A stretch of DNA of 64,000 nucleotides from Arabidopsis thaliana (Eukaryota; Streptophyta; Magnoliopsida; Brassicales; Brassicaceae), in assembly GCF_000001735.4 (NCBI RefSeq), contig NC_003070.9, positions 3,720,001 through 3,784,000 on the forward strand. Direction: 5' to 3'. Under the pieces are notes generated by a model, which was not told the DNA's origin, searched no databases, and saw only the letters and a list, made by a program, of their open reading frames with translations. Below, piece after piece: positions 24,833 through 37,107 of this stretch. Within the stretch, counting starts at the first letter, position 1, and every line of letters starts with the position of its first letter. A program made the translations under genes and the position numbers.

Positions 24833-25692
24833 AATCAGAAAATCCTAATATGAACTACAAAAAGAGTTTTTCCTCTCTCGTATCTTTCAGAGAGAGGAAA
24901 GTTGTGTTTAATATTTTCTCCGATTGAAATCGGATTTCATCTTAGTTTGCTTTTCTTTGTTTTCTTTTGATTCCGGTATTTTGCCGGTTTAAATTTCCGA
25001 CTTGTTCGGAATTTCTTCCGGTTTTATTGCCGGTTTTTTGATAAGATCTTTTGCAAGTTGCAAATCACCACTTCCAATCTTGGAAGATGTTTAATTCCGG
25101 GAGAGTTTTAGATGGATCTTTGTTCATTGGATGCTTGATTTTTCTTCCATGTGAAGGTAAATTCCTCGCTTTGCTAATAAGAGCGTAAGGGCGTCGGTTC
25201 TTCATGGGTGATAGATCAAGATGTTTGCGGTTGATTGGAGAGGAGTATGAAGAGTTGGGGTTCACGTCGTGTTTTGATGGTCCTCCAAGGATTATTCCAA
25301 TCCTCATCAGCTGAAGTTTAAATCTCCGGTGGCCAAACTAAATCCAAAAAATCTCTCCCGACGAATTTTGGCAAAAGGCGTACGGTACAACCAAAGGCGG
25401 GCAGATGTAGAACTTTCATGGAGGAGCTGAATTATTTGCTGACCGGCAAAAAATTCTCCGGTGAAGAGGATTGCGTCGTGTCGGTGAAGCCGTGAAGGTG
25501 CTGTGAAACGTTGATCTACCCTGCAATTTCCACGTTGCATACACGTGTCGTCATCTTATCTATTTTAATGTTTGCAATTAGTGGGCTTTTGACCTGCAGT
25601 TGTACTCTGTTATGAAGCATATTTGGGCTTGTTAATGAAAAATCTGTTTGACGACAAAAAAAAAAAAAAAAAAAAAATCAGAAATCCTAATA
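24833..25692 (+). mobile_element. Non-coding poly(A) retroposon, Sadhu-like
   Basis: A ~825-bp insert (24851-25677) ends in a run of 22 A. It is flanked by near-identical direct repeats: 24833-24850 reads aatcagaaaatcctaata, and 25676-25692 is the same with one A fewer. The interior starts with a CT/AG-rich foldable segment (cctctctcg...gagagagg), has repeated gccggt/tccgg wording, and has only short open frames on either strand. It is more GC-rich than its flanks. Size, poly(A), target duplication and lack of coding match the Arabidopsis Sadhu retroposons. A deleted LINE or a processed pseudogene is the alternative. Confidence 0.65.
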
Positions 25693-25828
25693 AAAAAATT
25701 CCAAAGGTTAAAATATGAATTTAAATGGATAAATACAAATTGTTGTCTTTTCAGTTTTCCCCCTTCCGAAGGTCAGAATTGAAGGTTTGATCTTTGTTGT
25801 GAAATCGAGAGATAAGCTTTGGTAAACC

Positions 25829-28307
25829 ATGGGTGGTCGTTACGATCGGAACACATTCGACGAACAAGACGAAGTCAATCCTTTTGCTGTAAGCTTTTAC
25901 TCTCTGATTTCACCACTGAAAGTGAAAGAAGAAACTCCGGCGTGTTATCTCCCTTAAAGCTAGCTTCTTCGTACTGGGTTTCCTCAAATTGGTCTATTTG
26001 TATCTTATCATTCTTACTTAGGGTTTATTTTGGGGGTTGTTCCTGGTTCTGTGTTTGCTTTACCTGCCTCTCTCTTTCGCTATGTCTGTTGAGGATAATG
26101 TTGATAGTTGACGAGAATATAATCCAAATTCGTTAAAAGTTTGTTACTTTACTGCTGTTACTAAGGATTAACGTAATTGAGCACGAGTAGATCGCTTTAG
26201 AGATGTGCTCGAGTTCTTTATTTTGGCTCTTTGATGTTTTCTATTGGTATCTCTATTCAATGATTTCTTGCTATGTGCTCTTTTTTTTTATTCTGAAGAC
26301 CATTTGATGCCTAATGACTGTTAATTTTTGTCTACATTCTTAGAATCCTGGGAGTGTTCCTGCTGCTTCGAATTCCAGACTATCGCCTTTGCCTCCCGAA
26401 CCTGCTGGTTTTGGTTATGGTCGTACTGTTGACATTCCTCTTGACAGACCAGGGTCTGGTGCACAGGTTTGATTGACAATGGAGTAAACATTATACATTT
26501 TGTGATTAGGGGGTTATATGAATTAGTTAGAATAATTCTTGTTTGAATGTTACATTGTTGGGAATACAGGATTTGAAAAAGAAAGAGAAGGAGCTCCAAG
26601 CCAAAGAAGCTGACCTAAGACGACGAGAGCAAGTAAAACTTTAACTCAAACATCACCCTTTGGAACTCACTTTTACAGTTCCTGAAGTTTATTCATTTTG
26701 TTGAAGTGGCATCTTTTATACTTTTGTGATTAGAAAATTCCAGTTTGAAAGTAATTTGTGTACGTTTCGTTTTCTATTACTGATTTATTTTGTTTCTGTG
26801 TAGGATCTTAAACGAAAACAGGATGCTGCTGCCCGAGGTAAAACATCTACCTCTTTTCAACACCGAGGATTTGAATTTAGTGTAACCTATGATATATGTC
26901 TCTGTTTACTGATTCATAGTCTTGCTTCCATAAGTTTGCTCTTATATTACCTTTCTTTGTAGCCGGAATTGTTATCGAGGCAAAAAACTGGCCTACCTTC
27001 TTCCCCCTTATCCACCATGACATTGCAAATGAAATTCTGGTTCGTCTCCAAAGGCTACAGTATATTGCATTTGCAACATATTTGGGTACGTAAATATAGT
27101 CTTACTTGGAGAATCAGGAATTTACCCAAATACTCTTACATTCACTTCACTTATATAGGTTAAGTAAGAAAATTGTAATTTGGTAATATCTAACTCATGT
27201 GTCCATGTTCCAACAGGGTTGGTTCTCGCACTTTTCTGGAATATCATCGCCGTTACTACCGCTTGGATCAAAGGAGAAGGTCTCTTTTTGTTCTCTTACA
27301 CATGTCTTGTGTTCCTTTTTAGCTGGCCAAGTCTTCTGTGATGGTCCGTCTCTGTTTATTTACAGTCTTGATTTTTTTTTTCTCTTTTTTCAGGAGTAAC
27401 AATTTGGCTTCTCGCCGTTATTTACTTCATATCGGGTGTTCCAGGAGGCTATGTGTTATGGTATCGGCCTCTCTACCGTGCCTTCAGGTTCTTATTTTTC
27501 ATCCCTAGACACTAATTTTGTGTAGGAAAGTGTTCGTAGTATTTTTATTTTTCCATATATCCATATTCAATGTTTCTCTTTGTGTTGAATTCCTGCAGAA
27601 GTGATAGTGCATTCAACTTTGGATGGTTTTTCTTGTTCTACATGGTGAATCCCTAGTTTTTTGCTGGTTTTAGTGGCACTGTGGCAGATCTTCTGCATAG
27701 TTTATAACAGACTTGCCTAAAATTCATCTGCTTTCTGTTTCTGGCTACAGCTCCACATACTTTTCTGCCTCTTTGCTGCAGTTGCTCCTCCTATTGTCTT
27801 CAAAGGAAAATCACTTGCGTAAGTTTCCTCACAAGCTTTAAGACATCGTCTAGGGTGTAACACAGTTAATGTTCAAGTGTCTGATGATCTTGAAATATAC
27901 AGGGGCATATTACCTGCAATAGATGTGTTGAGCGCTCAGGCATTGGTCGGGGTAAGCCCTTATCCATCCCTTGATTTTTCGGCTGCAACCATAAATCTTG
28001 CCTGATAAACGTAGAGAGGCTCCTGATCATACTATCACTCATCGATAATACCTTGTTTTTTTCCTTTTTACAGATCTTCTACTTCATTGGGTTTGGGTTA
28101 TTCTGTCTTGAATCAGTGGTTAGCATCTGGGTTATACAGGTCTCTTTCCTAATCAGATACAATCTCTGGATCGATATAGGTTCTGAAGCAAAACTCTTTT
28201 TAACATTTGATTGTGTGCAGCAAGTATACATGTACTTCAGAGGAAGCGGAAAAGCGGATGATATGAGACGGGATGCTGCAAGAGGAGCCATGAGAGCTGC
28301 CATATGA
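25829..28307 (+). CDS. Secretory carrier-associated membrane protein (SCAMP)
   Basis: Twelve exons: 25829-25888, 26344-26466, 26570-26632, 26804-26837, 26963-27085, 27217-27279, 27394-27487, 27599-27644, 27751-27818, 27903-27951, 28074-28139 and 28221-28307. They total 876 nt (291 aa). The cytosolic N-terminus has an NPF endocytic motif (EVNPFANPG) and a charged coiled coil ([19 protein letters not shown]). Four transmembrane helices follow. The conserved loop between TM2 and TM3 is seen as [15 protein letters not shown], close to the SCAMP E-peptide CWYRPIYKAFR. The C-tail is basic. SCAMPs act in trans-Golgi, plasma-membrane and endosome trafficking. I think this is At1g11180, sometimes called SCAMP5, but the number is from memory. 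Confidence 0.95.
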
Positions 28308-29600
28308 GGCAAATGTAAATCAATGAGTCTAGTCATCTCTTCTTAAGCCATTGCTTGTGATGTGTAATGTTTTACACTATTTTTCAGTTGTTATTTAGCT
28401 TCACTGATCGATTTTTTTTCTTGAACTTTTATTTTTATTTTCGTCAGCTGTTATTAAAAGTAGTAAAAGTAAAGCTCATGTATAAAAAATTGAATTCAAT
28501 TTAGTTAAAAACTTGCAAACTATTTATCGTTTGTTGTGTTACTTGTTATATCTCCAAAATATATATCGCGAGTCTTGAACCACATACATAAACGTTTTCT
28601 AAAACACCTAATCTTTTCCACTAACTTTTTAGTGTGGCACTCACACTACTTATTTTCCCACGTGAGTTTTGTTGTTTGTCTGCAAACTATTAAGAATTTT
28701 ATTAATTTTACTTTCAGTTAATGCATTATGGCATCAAATTCATAAAAAGATATGTAAGCTTTCTTTGGTTTTAGGCACGTGAAATTAGTGCGAAATGACA
28801 CATGTATTAGACTATTAATTAATCAAAGAGCACTTTAAGACTGTAAGAATATTTTTTGGTCCCTTTATTAGATGACTAATCTACCCTTAAGATTTGAGTA
28901 TTACTACTTTTTAGTCTTTTTTTCTTAGTGGGAACACAAGTTGGTGTCCACTTTATAGCGAACCTACTTATTTTTCATAATTAGTTATTTAATTATAAGC
29001 TTGCAGCCATCGTGCAATGTACCTGGATAAATCACAGTTATGATTTACACACTCACAAAGTAATCAAAAAGATAATTAGTCTTCATTATTGACCAATGCA
29101 TACATATGAATATAGAACTAACCTATGATTAGACTGTTCTTTTTTTGTTTTGATTATAATACTTAAATTTGGATGACATAAATGAAAAAAAAATGTAAAT
29201 CTAATTAGTTTTAAGAGATATTAATTTATATGTAACACCATGAAATTTATTCGTAAATTATTAAGTTATAATATTTTTCTTTTTAAAATTCTTCAGTGCC
29301 ATAATGTAATCAAAACAAAAACCTTATTAAACCAAATCAAACTAGATTAATAAAGTAAAGATCTTATCTTAATCTATGGCCTTAAGGGGCGGCAAGGGGC
29401 AAAAACGTCTAGGCATTGTGTTAAACCTGTAATATTAGCGAAAAGCAAGGTTGTTTTGGAGAGCACTTGGGAATTTATATAAGAGCCGAGTCCCCTTGTG
29501 GTTTTGTAACTTGTAGCAAATCAAACATTCTTGTTTTTCAGTGAGCTCACTTCTTCTTCTTCTCTACTTTCCACAAGACTTTGACTTCGAAGAGCAGAAA
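28308..29600. other. Intergenic, upstream of small ORF
   Basis: After the SCAMP 3' UTR, the DNA is AT-rich with no recognisable gene to about 29370. A short G-rich patch (aaggggcggcaaggggc) precedes a TATA-like tatataa at 29476-29482 and a leader to the ATG at 29601. Confidence 0.5.
29476..29482 (+). promoter_or_regulatory. Candidate TATA box of the small gene
   Basis: tatataa lies ~120 bases before the start codon of the 59-codon ORF, with a pyrimidine-rich leader between. This supports the ORF being a real gene. Confidence 0.5.
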
Positions 29601-29780
29601 ATGGAAGGAAGAGGTAAAGTCAGCATGATCAACGGTGGAGATGGAACTAGAAAAGGTGGTAGAGAACACAGTAGCCGTCCGATCCCGAAGAGAGGGCAAG
29701 TCAAAGTTGGGATCTTGCTTGGTTTTGCTAATTCTTTTGCTTCCATCTTTGGCTCAACGAGAAACTTCCATGGATCCTAA
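29601..29780 (+). CDS. Small plant protein of unknown function, 59 aa
   Basis: A single-exon ORF from an ATG in a favourable context (gcagaaaATGG) to TAA. The protein is MEGRGKVSMINGG at the N-terminus, Gly/Arg/Lys-rich and basic, followed by PIPKRGQVKVGI and a short hydrophobic helix LLGFANSFASIF. I have an uncertain memory of small plant proteins sharing an IPKRGQVKV...SIF core, with no known function. No signal peptide is evident at the start. A TATA box ~120 bases upstream and a 3' flank with AT-rich UTR-like sequence support a gene. It sits alone between the SCAMP gene and convergent BFN1. A chance ORF is possible. Confidence 0.6.
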   Translation: MEGRGKVSMINGGDGTRKGGREHSSRPIPKRGQVKVGILLGFANSFASIFGSTRNFHGS

Positions 29781-30337
29781 ACTTAATCTTCTATCTTCTC
29801 ATTTCCCACAGAAATATTTTCATTCACTTTTTAGAATTTTCTGTGGTTTATTGGAGTGAGATAAGATTGGTGATCTTGTAGTGTCTAGTTTGTTGAGTTC
29901 AATTTCATTTTGTCATTTCATTTTTGTACAAATCCTATGTAGTTTCTCTTGTTAAAATATATATATTGTGATCTTTCTAGATGCTAGATTTCTTATTTAC
30001 TTTATCAATTTGATCTATAATATTTAGCTTTTGGTCTCATTTGTCTTAGACTGGAATCAAATATTTATAGATGAACTAGGTTTACTTGAATGAAATAATC
30101 TAGTTTATTTTCTTAGAACCACTATCTCTAAAACGATCATACGATGAATTAATAACATTGAATTAGCATATGATCTAATGCTAAACACTTCTAAACAAAG
30201 CAGTCCACAGGCATTAGCTGTCACATAGATAAAGCTACTAAAAGAAAAGAATGTCTGATCAGCCTTAATTAATTTTGTGAATGTATCAAATAATCTCTTA
30301 ATCAAATGCTTTGATGCCCCGGTATGTCGGGTTTGGT
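29781..30337. other. Intergenic between small gene and BFN1
   Basis: Contains the presumed 3' UTRs of the convergent small gene and BFN1. I see no other feature. Confidence 0.5.
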
Positions 30338-32696
30338 TCAAGTGGCAGCAACACCAGCAATAGCATGATCGTCACTAAAAACCCGGTTTAGTATCATGGC
30401 TAGTCTAACTCCTCCCTGAACTATTCTCTTCATCACTATTGGCAACCTTGTATTGAAATATTCTTCTGCAAAATTATTTATCGGAAATTATTAAACAAAT
30501 CCTTTAGCTTTCTTATAAAATTATATATTAGACAGTCATATATCCCACACAAAAAAAGTAGTGACTATTAAAAATCATTAATCCGATTAATTAAACTTCA
30601 TTTGGTCGGGTTTATTTTTAAATATTTTTGTTAGCGTACGAGAAAAAGAAGAAGCAAACAACGTACCTGATAACGTTTCACCAGACTTGACGCCTTTGTA
30701 TCCCCATTTACAAGCTAACTTTATACTCTCTGAAGCATACCTGCGTATACAATTAAAATTAGTTCAATATTTTATATAATGTTATTCGAAATTGGATATT
30801 TTCTCCACCCAAACAAAACCTACTTAAGAATCTATAATTATGATGTTAATATTTTAGTTTTCAGTTGTAAACTTAATAAGATTCTGATCATGAATACACT
30901 ACATATATCGAAACACAAAAGGTTCGAGTCTAATTATGTTTCATAAGAAATCTCACATCGGAAATAAGATGTGATATAAGGTAATATATATGGTACATTA
31001 GTCAACCCACTAATCATGGTAAACTACTATTAATTGACTTTGAATTGGAAGTTAGTGAAACTTAATCCTATCCAACTCCAAATAAATTAAAAGTTTAAAA
31101 CCTATTATTTTATTTTCAGTATCTTTGTAAGATTTTTGGACCAGAAAAAGTATCAAAATTTGTAGCTAGCTTCAAACGAGCGTCAAGCCAATCTTAAACC
31201 AAGTAATTTAAAACTTACTTGTGTGGACAAGCGATAAGATCGTTGCATTCTGTCCACGAAGATAGATCGTCGTGCCATAATCCCTAATATATGATAACCA
31301 TTATAAAGATTCTTAAAATTATAGTAAAATATGAATAAATTAGTGTCTATTACATTGGTGATGTTCTTCTCAAGATCCTCTTGGAGAAGATCCAAGTTCT
31401 TGTCGTAGTTTTCTTTTAGAGCCGTGAGAATGATCTCTCTATCCCATACCTACATATTTTGTTTCCTTCGTTAATTTTTTTTTTGTTTTCATGATGAAAT
31501 TTAAAGTTGAAAGAGACAAAAGAAGAAGCTTACATGATGTAGATTGGATTTGTGTTTGTACCAACGTAAATCTATCGTGTTTCCTCCTTCATCACTTGTG
31601 AATCCCACATGCATCGGCTTTTTAAGGAAAAAAAAAAAAACCATGTTAATTAAATATTTAACATGGAAATAGAGCTATATGTGTGGAGGTGTGAAATGAA
31701 TCGATGATGAGTAATAAACCTGATGAATATCTCCCATGAAATGAGACAAGAACAAAAGGGCTTCGGTCATGTTATCTATGTGATTGAACAAGGATATATT
31801 ATAATTTTAAAAACTTAAGTTATGCATCAAAATACAAAATACGCAGTTACACTTTGGATATCATCATTATATGAAATAAATGAAAATGATGACATACATC
31901 TACGATCAGATGTTCCTTCACCGTAATGCTGAAGCTGAGACGTGAAATTCTGGATTGCTCCATCCACACACATATCCTTCAATCCATGTTGATCATGACA
32001 ATCCCCTGTTTTTAATCCGGTTTGGTATTTGTAATTGATTTTTTGGTTAACTCCGGTTCAAGATAATTAGAAAACGGATTAAGGTTATCTGAAAATGTCT
32101 CGGTTGTGACTTACTAGAGTATTCGTAAGAGCAGGCTTGGTCGGGAGTGTCGATGTAATGGAGATGGCTGGTCCAACGATACTTGTACCAATGTCGGATC
32201 TGGTCAGGCCACACACACAATGCTGATAAATCTCCTTTCACGTAATCCGGTAACAGATTCTCTACTACATGTGCTGGTCCGGCTTCTAAAAGATTCTGGT
32301 CACACCACAAAAACACACACATACGAACTTTTGTTATGAATCTTATAACGGTCAAATGACTCAGATCTCTACCAAAAAAACTTGGAATTTGATATGCCAT
32401 TAGACATGTTTGTATTCATGATCATCTACATGAGATGTTAGGCATGGTAACGTATAGCAATTTAAAAGTCAATCCTAATTAAAAATTTGTAGGTATATCT
32501 CACTAATACATATATAAGACAAGAATAACCAAAATAGTTGCTTCAAACAATAGATCATTAACTTAATTACCTGAGCAATTCTACAAGTAAGAATATGACC
32601 TTCTTTGCTCCAGCTTCGGACAGAAGAAACCGAACACAAAATCAGTATACCTAATACAAGAATCAACCTCGTGGATGATCTAAAAGCCGATGCCAT
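30338..32696 (-). CDS. BFN1: Bifunctional nuclease 1 (S1/P1 family)
   Basis: Nine exons, in transcription order 32571-32696, 32115-32295, 31898-32005, 31720-31775, 31534-31617, 31354-31449, 31219-31283, 30667-30740 and 30338-30465, total 918 nt (305 aa). A signal peptide ends at ~residue 28. The mature N-terminal Trp29 and His34 (WSKEGH) are zinc ligands in the S1/P1 family, which has three catalytic zinc ions. HYIDTP, HFMGDIHQPMH and YKHKSNLHHVWD supply other family ligands. NFT, NMT and NIT are N-glycosylation sequons. The enzyme degrades RNA and single-stranded DNA and is a known marker of leaf senescence and developmental cell death, regulated by NAC factors such as ORE1. It is divergent from the DUF300 gene. 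Confidence 0.97.
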
Positions 32697-33895
32697 ATCT
32701 TCAAAGTTTGAAACTTATATAATGATAAACTCTTTTGTATAAAAATGTCTTCTCTTGTCTATAACAACCTCATCGAATTTGAAAAGAAAACACACAGAGA
32801 GATTATAAATAGAGAGACAAGAATGGACTTACAAGTTAGGTTAACCGGAAGCAACATATATGATGTTGAGTTTGTGTGCAAGCAAGACATTGCGAGTCTC
32901 ATACGTTCCTCATAAAAGTTGACAAAAAGAACACGAGTATAAACATAAGATGAAAGAGTCGTCAATTTATTAGTTAAAGCACATTCCTTATACTCTTATA
33001 GTATGTAACAGCATCATCCATGTGTCATGTGTGGCATATCTTACAATAATTTAATTAACGCCTAATCTTGTCAAACATTTGCATCTTCTTAACTTGTTAT
33101 TTTCTTTGTTCTTGCTTGTTTCACAAAATAAATCAAACCAAACCGCAATTTAAGTCCTAACCAATTTTGTTTTAATGAATAACCAAATTTCAATTCGGTT
33201 CGAACTTTTAAACGGAAAACCAAACCGGCCGGCAAATAACGACGGAGGACTTGGGTATATTTCTTGGTCGCAAAGAGGACTCGGCTGATTTTGAACCGGT
33301 CAATGATGAACAGATTCTGGTCAAAAAAACAATTCTTTTAATCAAACAAATCTATACCATTGATGAATCGTACAATAACAAACAACTCGGTGAAGTTCTC
33401 TACCTGAATCGTCTTCTTCGATAATCTCCCTCTTGTTTCAATCAAGGTTTGCCTTCTGATTCTCTCTACTTCTTCTTCTTGTTCATCTCTTAAGTTCAGT
33501 ATCACAAAAAGTTTCGATTTTGATGATCCTGAAGAGCTTGAAAGTAATGGGTTTTCGGCGTATAGTTACTCCTTTTAGCCCCATTTTGCTGTGTCTTAGT
33601 TAAATTTGGAATCTTTTAGCTCGTTCGTCAATGATTTGATTCTGGGGTTTCTAGAGTATAAGATCTGTGACTTAGACAAAGAAAGTATGTCAAAGTAGTG
33701 AGGTTACTATTTAAGTACTGGGAATTTCTGAATTAGTATCTATATCTCAGGAATCATGATGTTTTAGTTCTATTCAGTCTAGAAACACTTCATAATTGTG
33801 CTAGCTGCTACATCTGATTGGAATTCACAACCATTGTTAGTTTTTTGGGAATCGTGATGATCAGTGTGTACTTAACTTGTTTCATTTTATGCAGA
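32697..33895. promoter_or_regulatory. Divergent BFN1 / DUF300 intergenic region
   Basis: About 1.2 kb separates the two divergent start codons. On the BFN1 side, a TATA-like atttataatc (minus strand, 32801-32810) lies ~105 bases before the ATG. On the DUF300 side, the leader begins near 33390 (cttcttcgataatctccctc). A 5' UTR intron, donor at about 33447 and acceptor gcag at 33891-33894, ends two bases before the ATG at 33896. Confidence 0.55.
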
Positions 33896-35459
33896 ATGAT
33901 TGACTTATCTACTTTATCTCCTGCGGAGATCACGGTGATGGGATCCGTGTTCTGTGTTTTGCTCTCGATGCACTTCACTATGCAGCTTGTATCCCAGCAT
34001 CTGTTTTACTGGAAGAAACCTAATGAACAGAGAGCCATTCTTATTATTGTGCTTATGGCTCCTGTTTACGCTATCAACTCTTTTGTGGGCTTGTTAGATG
34101 CTAAAGGAAGCAAACCTTTCTTCATGTTTCTAGACGCCGTTAAGGAATGCTATGAGGCACTTGTAGGTTCCTTCTAGATTCTGTCATGTCTCATTTTCCC
34201 TACATTAACTCTCTCTCTCTGTGTGGATATTTCTTGATTTGTTGTATTTGCCTCTGTTTGTTTCAGGTCATTGCTAAATTCTTGGCTTTGATGTATAGTT
34301 ATGTAAACATATCGATGAGTGCACGGATTATCCCAGATGAATTCAAAGGGCGAGAAATCCACCATTCGTTTCCAATGACTCTTTTCGTGCCCCGTACCAC
34401 ACATCTGGATTACCTCACACTGAAACAGCTCAAGCAATGGACATGGCAGTTTTGTATTATCCGCCCAGTGTGTTCCATCTTGATGATAACATTACAGATC
34501 CTTGGGATTTATCCAGTTTGGTTGAGCTGGATCTTCACTGCTATTCTCAATGTTTCGGTTTCCCTGGCGTTGTATTCTTTGGTGAAATTCTACCATGTTT
34601 TTGCTAAAGAGTTGGAGCCTCATAAGCCTCTTACAAAGTTCATGTGCGTCAAAGGGATAGTGTTCTTCTGCTTTTGGCAGGTAAATACTTAATTTCCAAC
34701 TTTTTCTTTGCCTGCCAAATGCCAAAATCACAAGTTCTCTGCCTACTAGTTTCTTCAATCAACTAACTGAGTTTGATGAGGAAACATTCAAATTTTTCTT
34801 CAATCTGCTGTTTAGACAATGGAAAGATACATATAGTCTCTAGAATGTCATAAGATGTTTTAGGGGTTCCCGCCTTATAATATTTCACCGCCACGAATTA
34901 GACCATTAAGGTTTGCAGGACTACTTTAACAAGGAATTGTAGCTTTGCCAGCTCAACAACAGACCGTAGGCTATTTAGTTGAGAGCTGAAGGTTTAAAGG
35001 GGAACTCTTTTGTCTAGGATTTTTGTAATGTGCATATGGTCTGAGCGTTGAGATTTTTCTCCTTAATCTAAGTCTTTCGATTGTGTAGCGAACGAAAACC
35101 GTTTAGAGCTTGTTGGTTGGTACTTGAGACACAAAAAAGTCTCATCTCAATAGATTTTAGGATCACTGCTACATTGGGTCAAGTTTAAAGCATTCATGTC
35201 TAATTTTTCGCCTTGTTCCATTCTTAAACCTTGGGAATTATGTGTTGCACAGGGAATAGTCCTGAAGATATTGGTGGGATTGGGATTAATTAAGTCGCAT
35301 CATTTCTGGTTGGAGGTGGATCAGCTTGAAGAAGCTCTGCAAAATGTGCTTGTATGTCTTGAGATGATCGTCTTCTCCATCATTCAACAGTACGCTTTTC
35401 ACGTTGCTCCTTACAGTGGAGAAACTGAAGCTAAGATGAGATTCAACAAGAGAGATTGA
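33896..35459 (+). CDS. DUF300 / Ost-alpha (TMEM184-like) membrane protein
   Basis: Three coding exons: 33896-34162, 34267-34680 and 35253-35459, total 888 nt (295 aa), the normal length for this family. Hydropathy shows about seven transmembrane helices. Family blocks are HFTMQLVSQHLFYWKKPNEQ, IIVLMAPVYAINSF, AVKECYEAL, CVKGIVFFCFWQG and NVLVCLEMIVFSIIQQYAF. Animal Ost-alpha is half of a bile-acid/steroid transporter. Plant members include LAZ1, linked to vacuolar membrane and brassinosteroid signalling and to cell death. The substrate here is unknown. An in-frame upstream region back to 33818 is part of a 5' UTR intron, so the start at 33896 is preferred. Confidence 0.93.
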
Positions 35460-35875
35460 TTCTGAGAGTGCAGACTCTTTCCAAATTTAGACCAGAGAAG
35501 ATCTTATCTTCTTCTTTTTTTGGTTAATGTGAATGTTAATGTTGTTATGTTACCACTACCATCGTGATTGATAATGTACCTTTGTTTATTTGTTTTCCTA
35601 TTTTAGGAAAGAAAGAGCATTATAAAGTAGATTGAATTATAGTGTTCCCATTAACTAATATCTTTGGCTTTACGCAGAGGAGAAAATATCTATTCAATGA
35701 CTTTTAATTACATTGTTAACGAAGAAGAAATATCACTAGGTGCACCAACCAATTCCACCCTTATCCAATCAATAATACAAAGCAGAGATTTTGTTTATCC
35801 GTGACTTTCTACTTTTGTTAACTTGTTATTGTCGTGTATTGAAAGACAACCAAAAAAATTATGAAGAAAATGATT
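35460..35875. other. Convergent 3' flanks of DUF300 gene and first DUF761 gene
   Basis: Holds the 3' UTRs of the two convergent genes. The segment just after the DUF300 stop (gttaatgtgaatgtt, then ggtgcaccaacc) has a decayed counterpart at about 39590-39650. Confidence 0.5.
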
Positions 35876-36911
35876 TTAATAAGAAAGACCATGACGAGCC
35901 ACTTCGTTGTCCAGTTTCATCGACGCGAACCTCTCGTCGTTGCATTTTTTTATAAACGCTTCTACTTTCCGGTTAAGCTCATCCCTACTCCGTGACACTT
36001 TCACCTTCTTCACCTTCACTAGCGGCGGAGGTGGCGGCGGCAGAGACTGGTAACAGTTAGTTCTGTCACTAAACGTCTCCGATTTCTTCAAAACACCTGA
36101 TTGTTTTGTCTCTTCGCCAAGTCCGAACGTGTCGGGTCTCTTGTAATAACTGGTCAACGGAAGCGTTGACTTGTTGCCTTCCATAATCATCTTCCACGTA
36201 TTCTCTAACGTCTCGTTACGTTTCGGTTTCGCAACTCTCAACGCTCTCATAGAATTCCTTTCTGAAAAATTACGAAATTAACCTTTTAACAAATAGTGTT
36301 TTTAGATTTTTATAAAATATCTAAATTCGGATGACGTCACCTTAGTGATTAAATATCTAAATTAAATTACCTGCTGGTGTAGTCTTAACCACCGGTTTCT
36401 TTTGGCCGATCCTAGCCGTAACAAGAGGCTTCTCCACCGGAGGTTGATTTTCCGATTTGCTCACCACAATTATACACTTCTTCTCCTCCTCCTCTACCGT
36501 CGCCGGCCTCTCCTTCTCTTCATACACAACCTCCGGCTCCTTAACGATCTGCAAAACTTTGCCGATGAAACCAAAATCCGCATCTTTCGTCTCCGTTCGT
36601 CGCCTTAGAGGAGCTTCTTGGACGATCTGCTGATGATCAGTCTGAAACTTATTGTCGCCACTGTAAGAAGCCTCATAGTCTTTGCCGTCGACGTGGCTGG
36701 AGACAGTAGTAATCCGGTAGGAAACTCCGACAACGATGATGATGACGTTAGTGATGACGTAAAGATACGGCGGTTTCAGCCACGTGAGGAAAGAGCTCAA
36801 AATAATCGGATTTTGTGAGAAATCCATAGCCACAGGAACAATAACCTTTAGATGCATAGCCGTGGCTACGACGCCAGTAGAGATTAGCACCGCTTTCATC
36901 CACGACGCCAT
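35876..36911 (-). CDS. DUF4408/DUF761 membrane protein, copy 1
   Basis: Two exons, 36371-36911 and 35876-36261, total 927 nt (308 aa). The N-terminus (MASWMKAVLISTGVV..., then TWLKPPYLYVITNVIIIV) has two hydrophobic helices separated by a short loop, the DUF4408 arrangement. A long acidic, Pro/Glu-rich middle follows. The C-terminus has a poly-Pro run and the DUF761 motif ELNRKVEAFIKKCNDER. The family (cotton-fibre-protein-like) has no established biochemical function. Of the three tandem copies only this one has the longer C-terminal extension VARHGLSY. A TATA box lies ~110 bases upstream of the ATG. Confidence 0.93.
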
Positions 36912-37020
36912 TTTCTCGACTATATCACTGTTACTCTCTCTATCTCTTGATATTTATCTGAGTGTGATATTGTTGTGACGCTCTTAAGTCTTAGCTCTGA
37001 CTCTATTATTCTTTCTTTCG

Positions 37021-37030
37021 GTTTATATAG
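37021..37030 (-). promoter_or_regulatory. TATA box of DUF761 copy 1
   Basis: Minus-strand ctatataaac lies about 110 bases upstream of the ATG at 36911, a standard spacing when the 5' UTR is ~80 bases. Confidence 0.6.
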
Positions 37031-37067
37031 AAAGCTATGAGAGGGGACAATGAGATAGCTGATACAT

Positions 37068-37107
37068 ACCGTTGGATCTAAGAATAGAGACATGAACGGT
37101 CAGGATT
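37068..37107. promoter_or_regulatory. Conserved promoter block of DUF761 cluster, copy 1
   Basis: accgttggatctaagaata, then a short spacer, then atgaacggtcaggatt. The two ends carry an imperfect inverted ACCGTT/AACGGT. The same block lies at a similar distance upstream of the other two DUF761 genes. Confidence 0.6.

Noticed and set aside
33818..33895. N-terminal extension of the DUF300 protein by an upstream in-frame ATG
   Set aside because: The segment ends in a good acceptor (tttatgcag) directly before the start and is best explained as the end of a 5' UTR intron.
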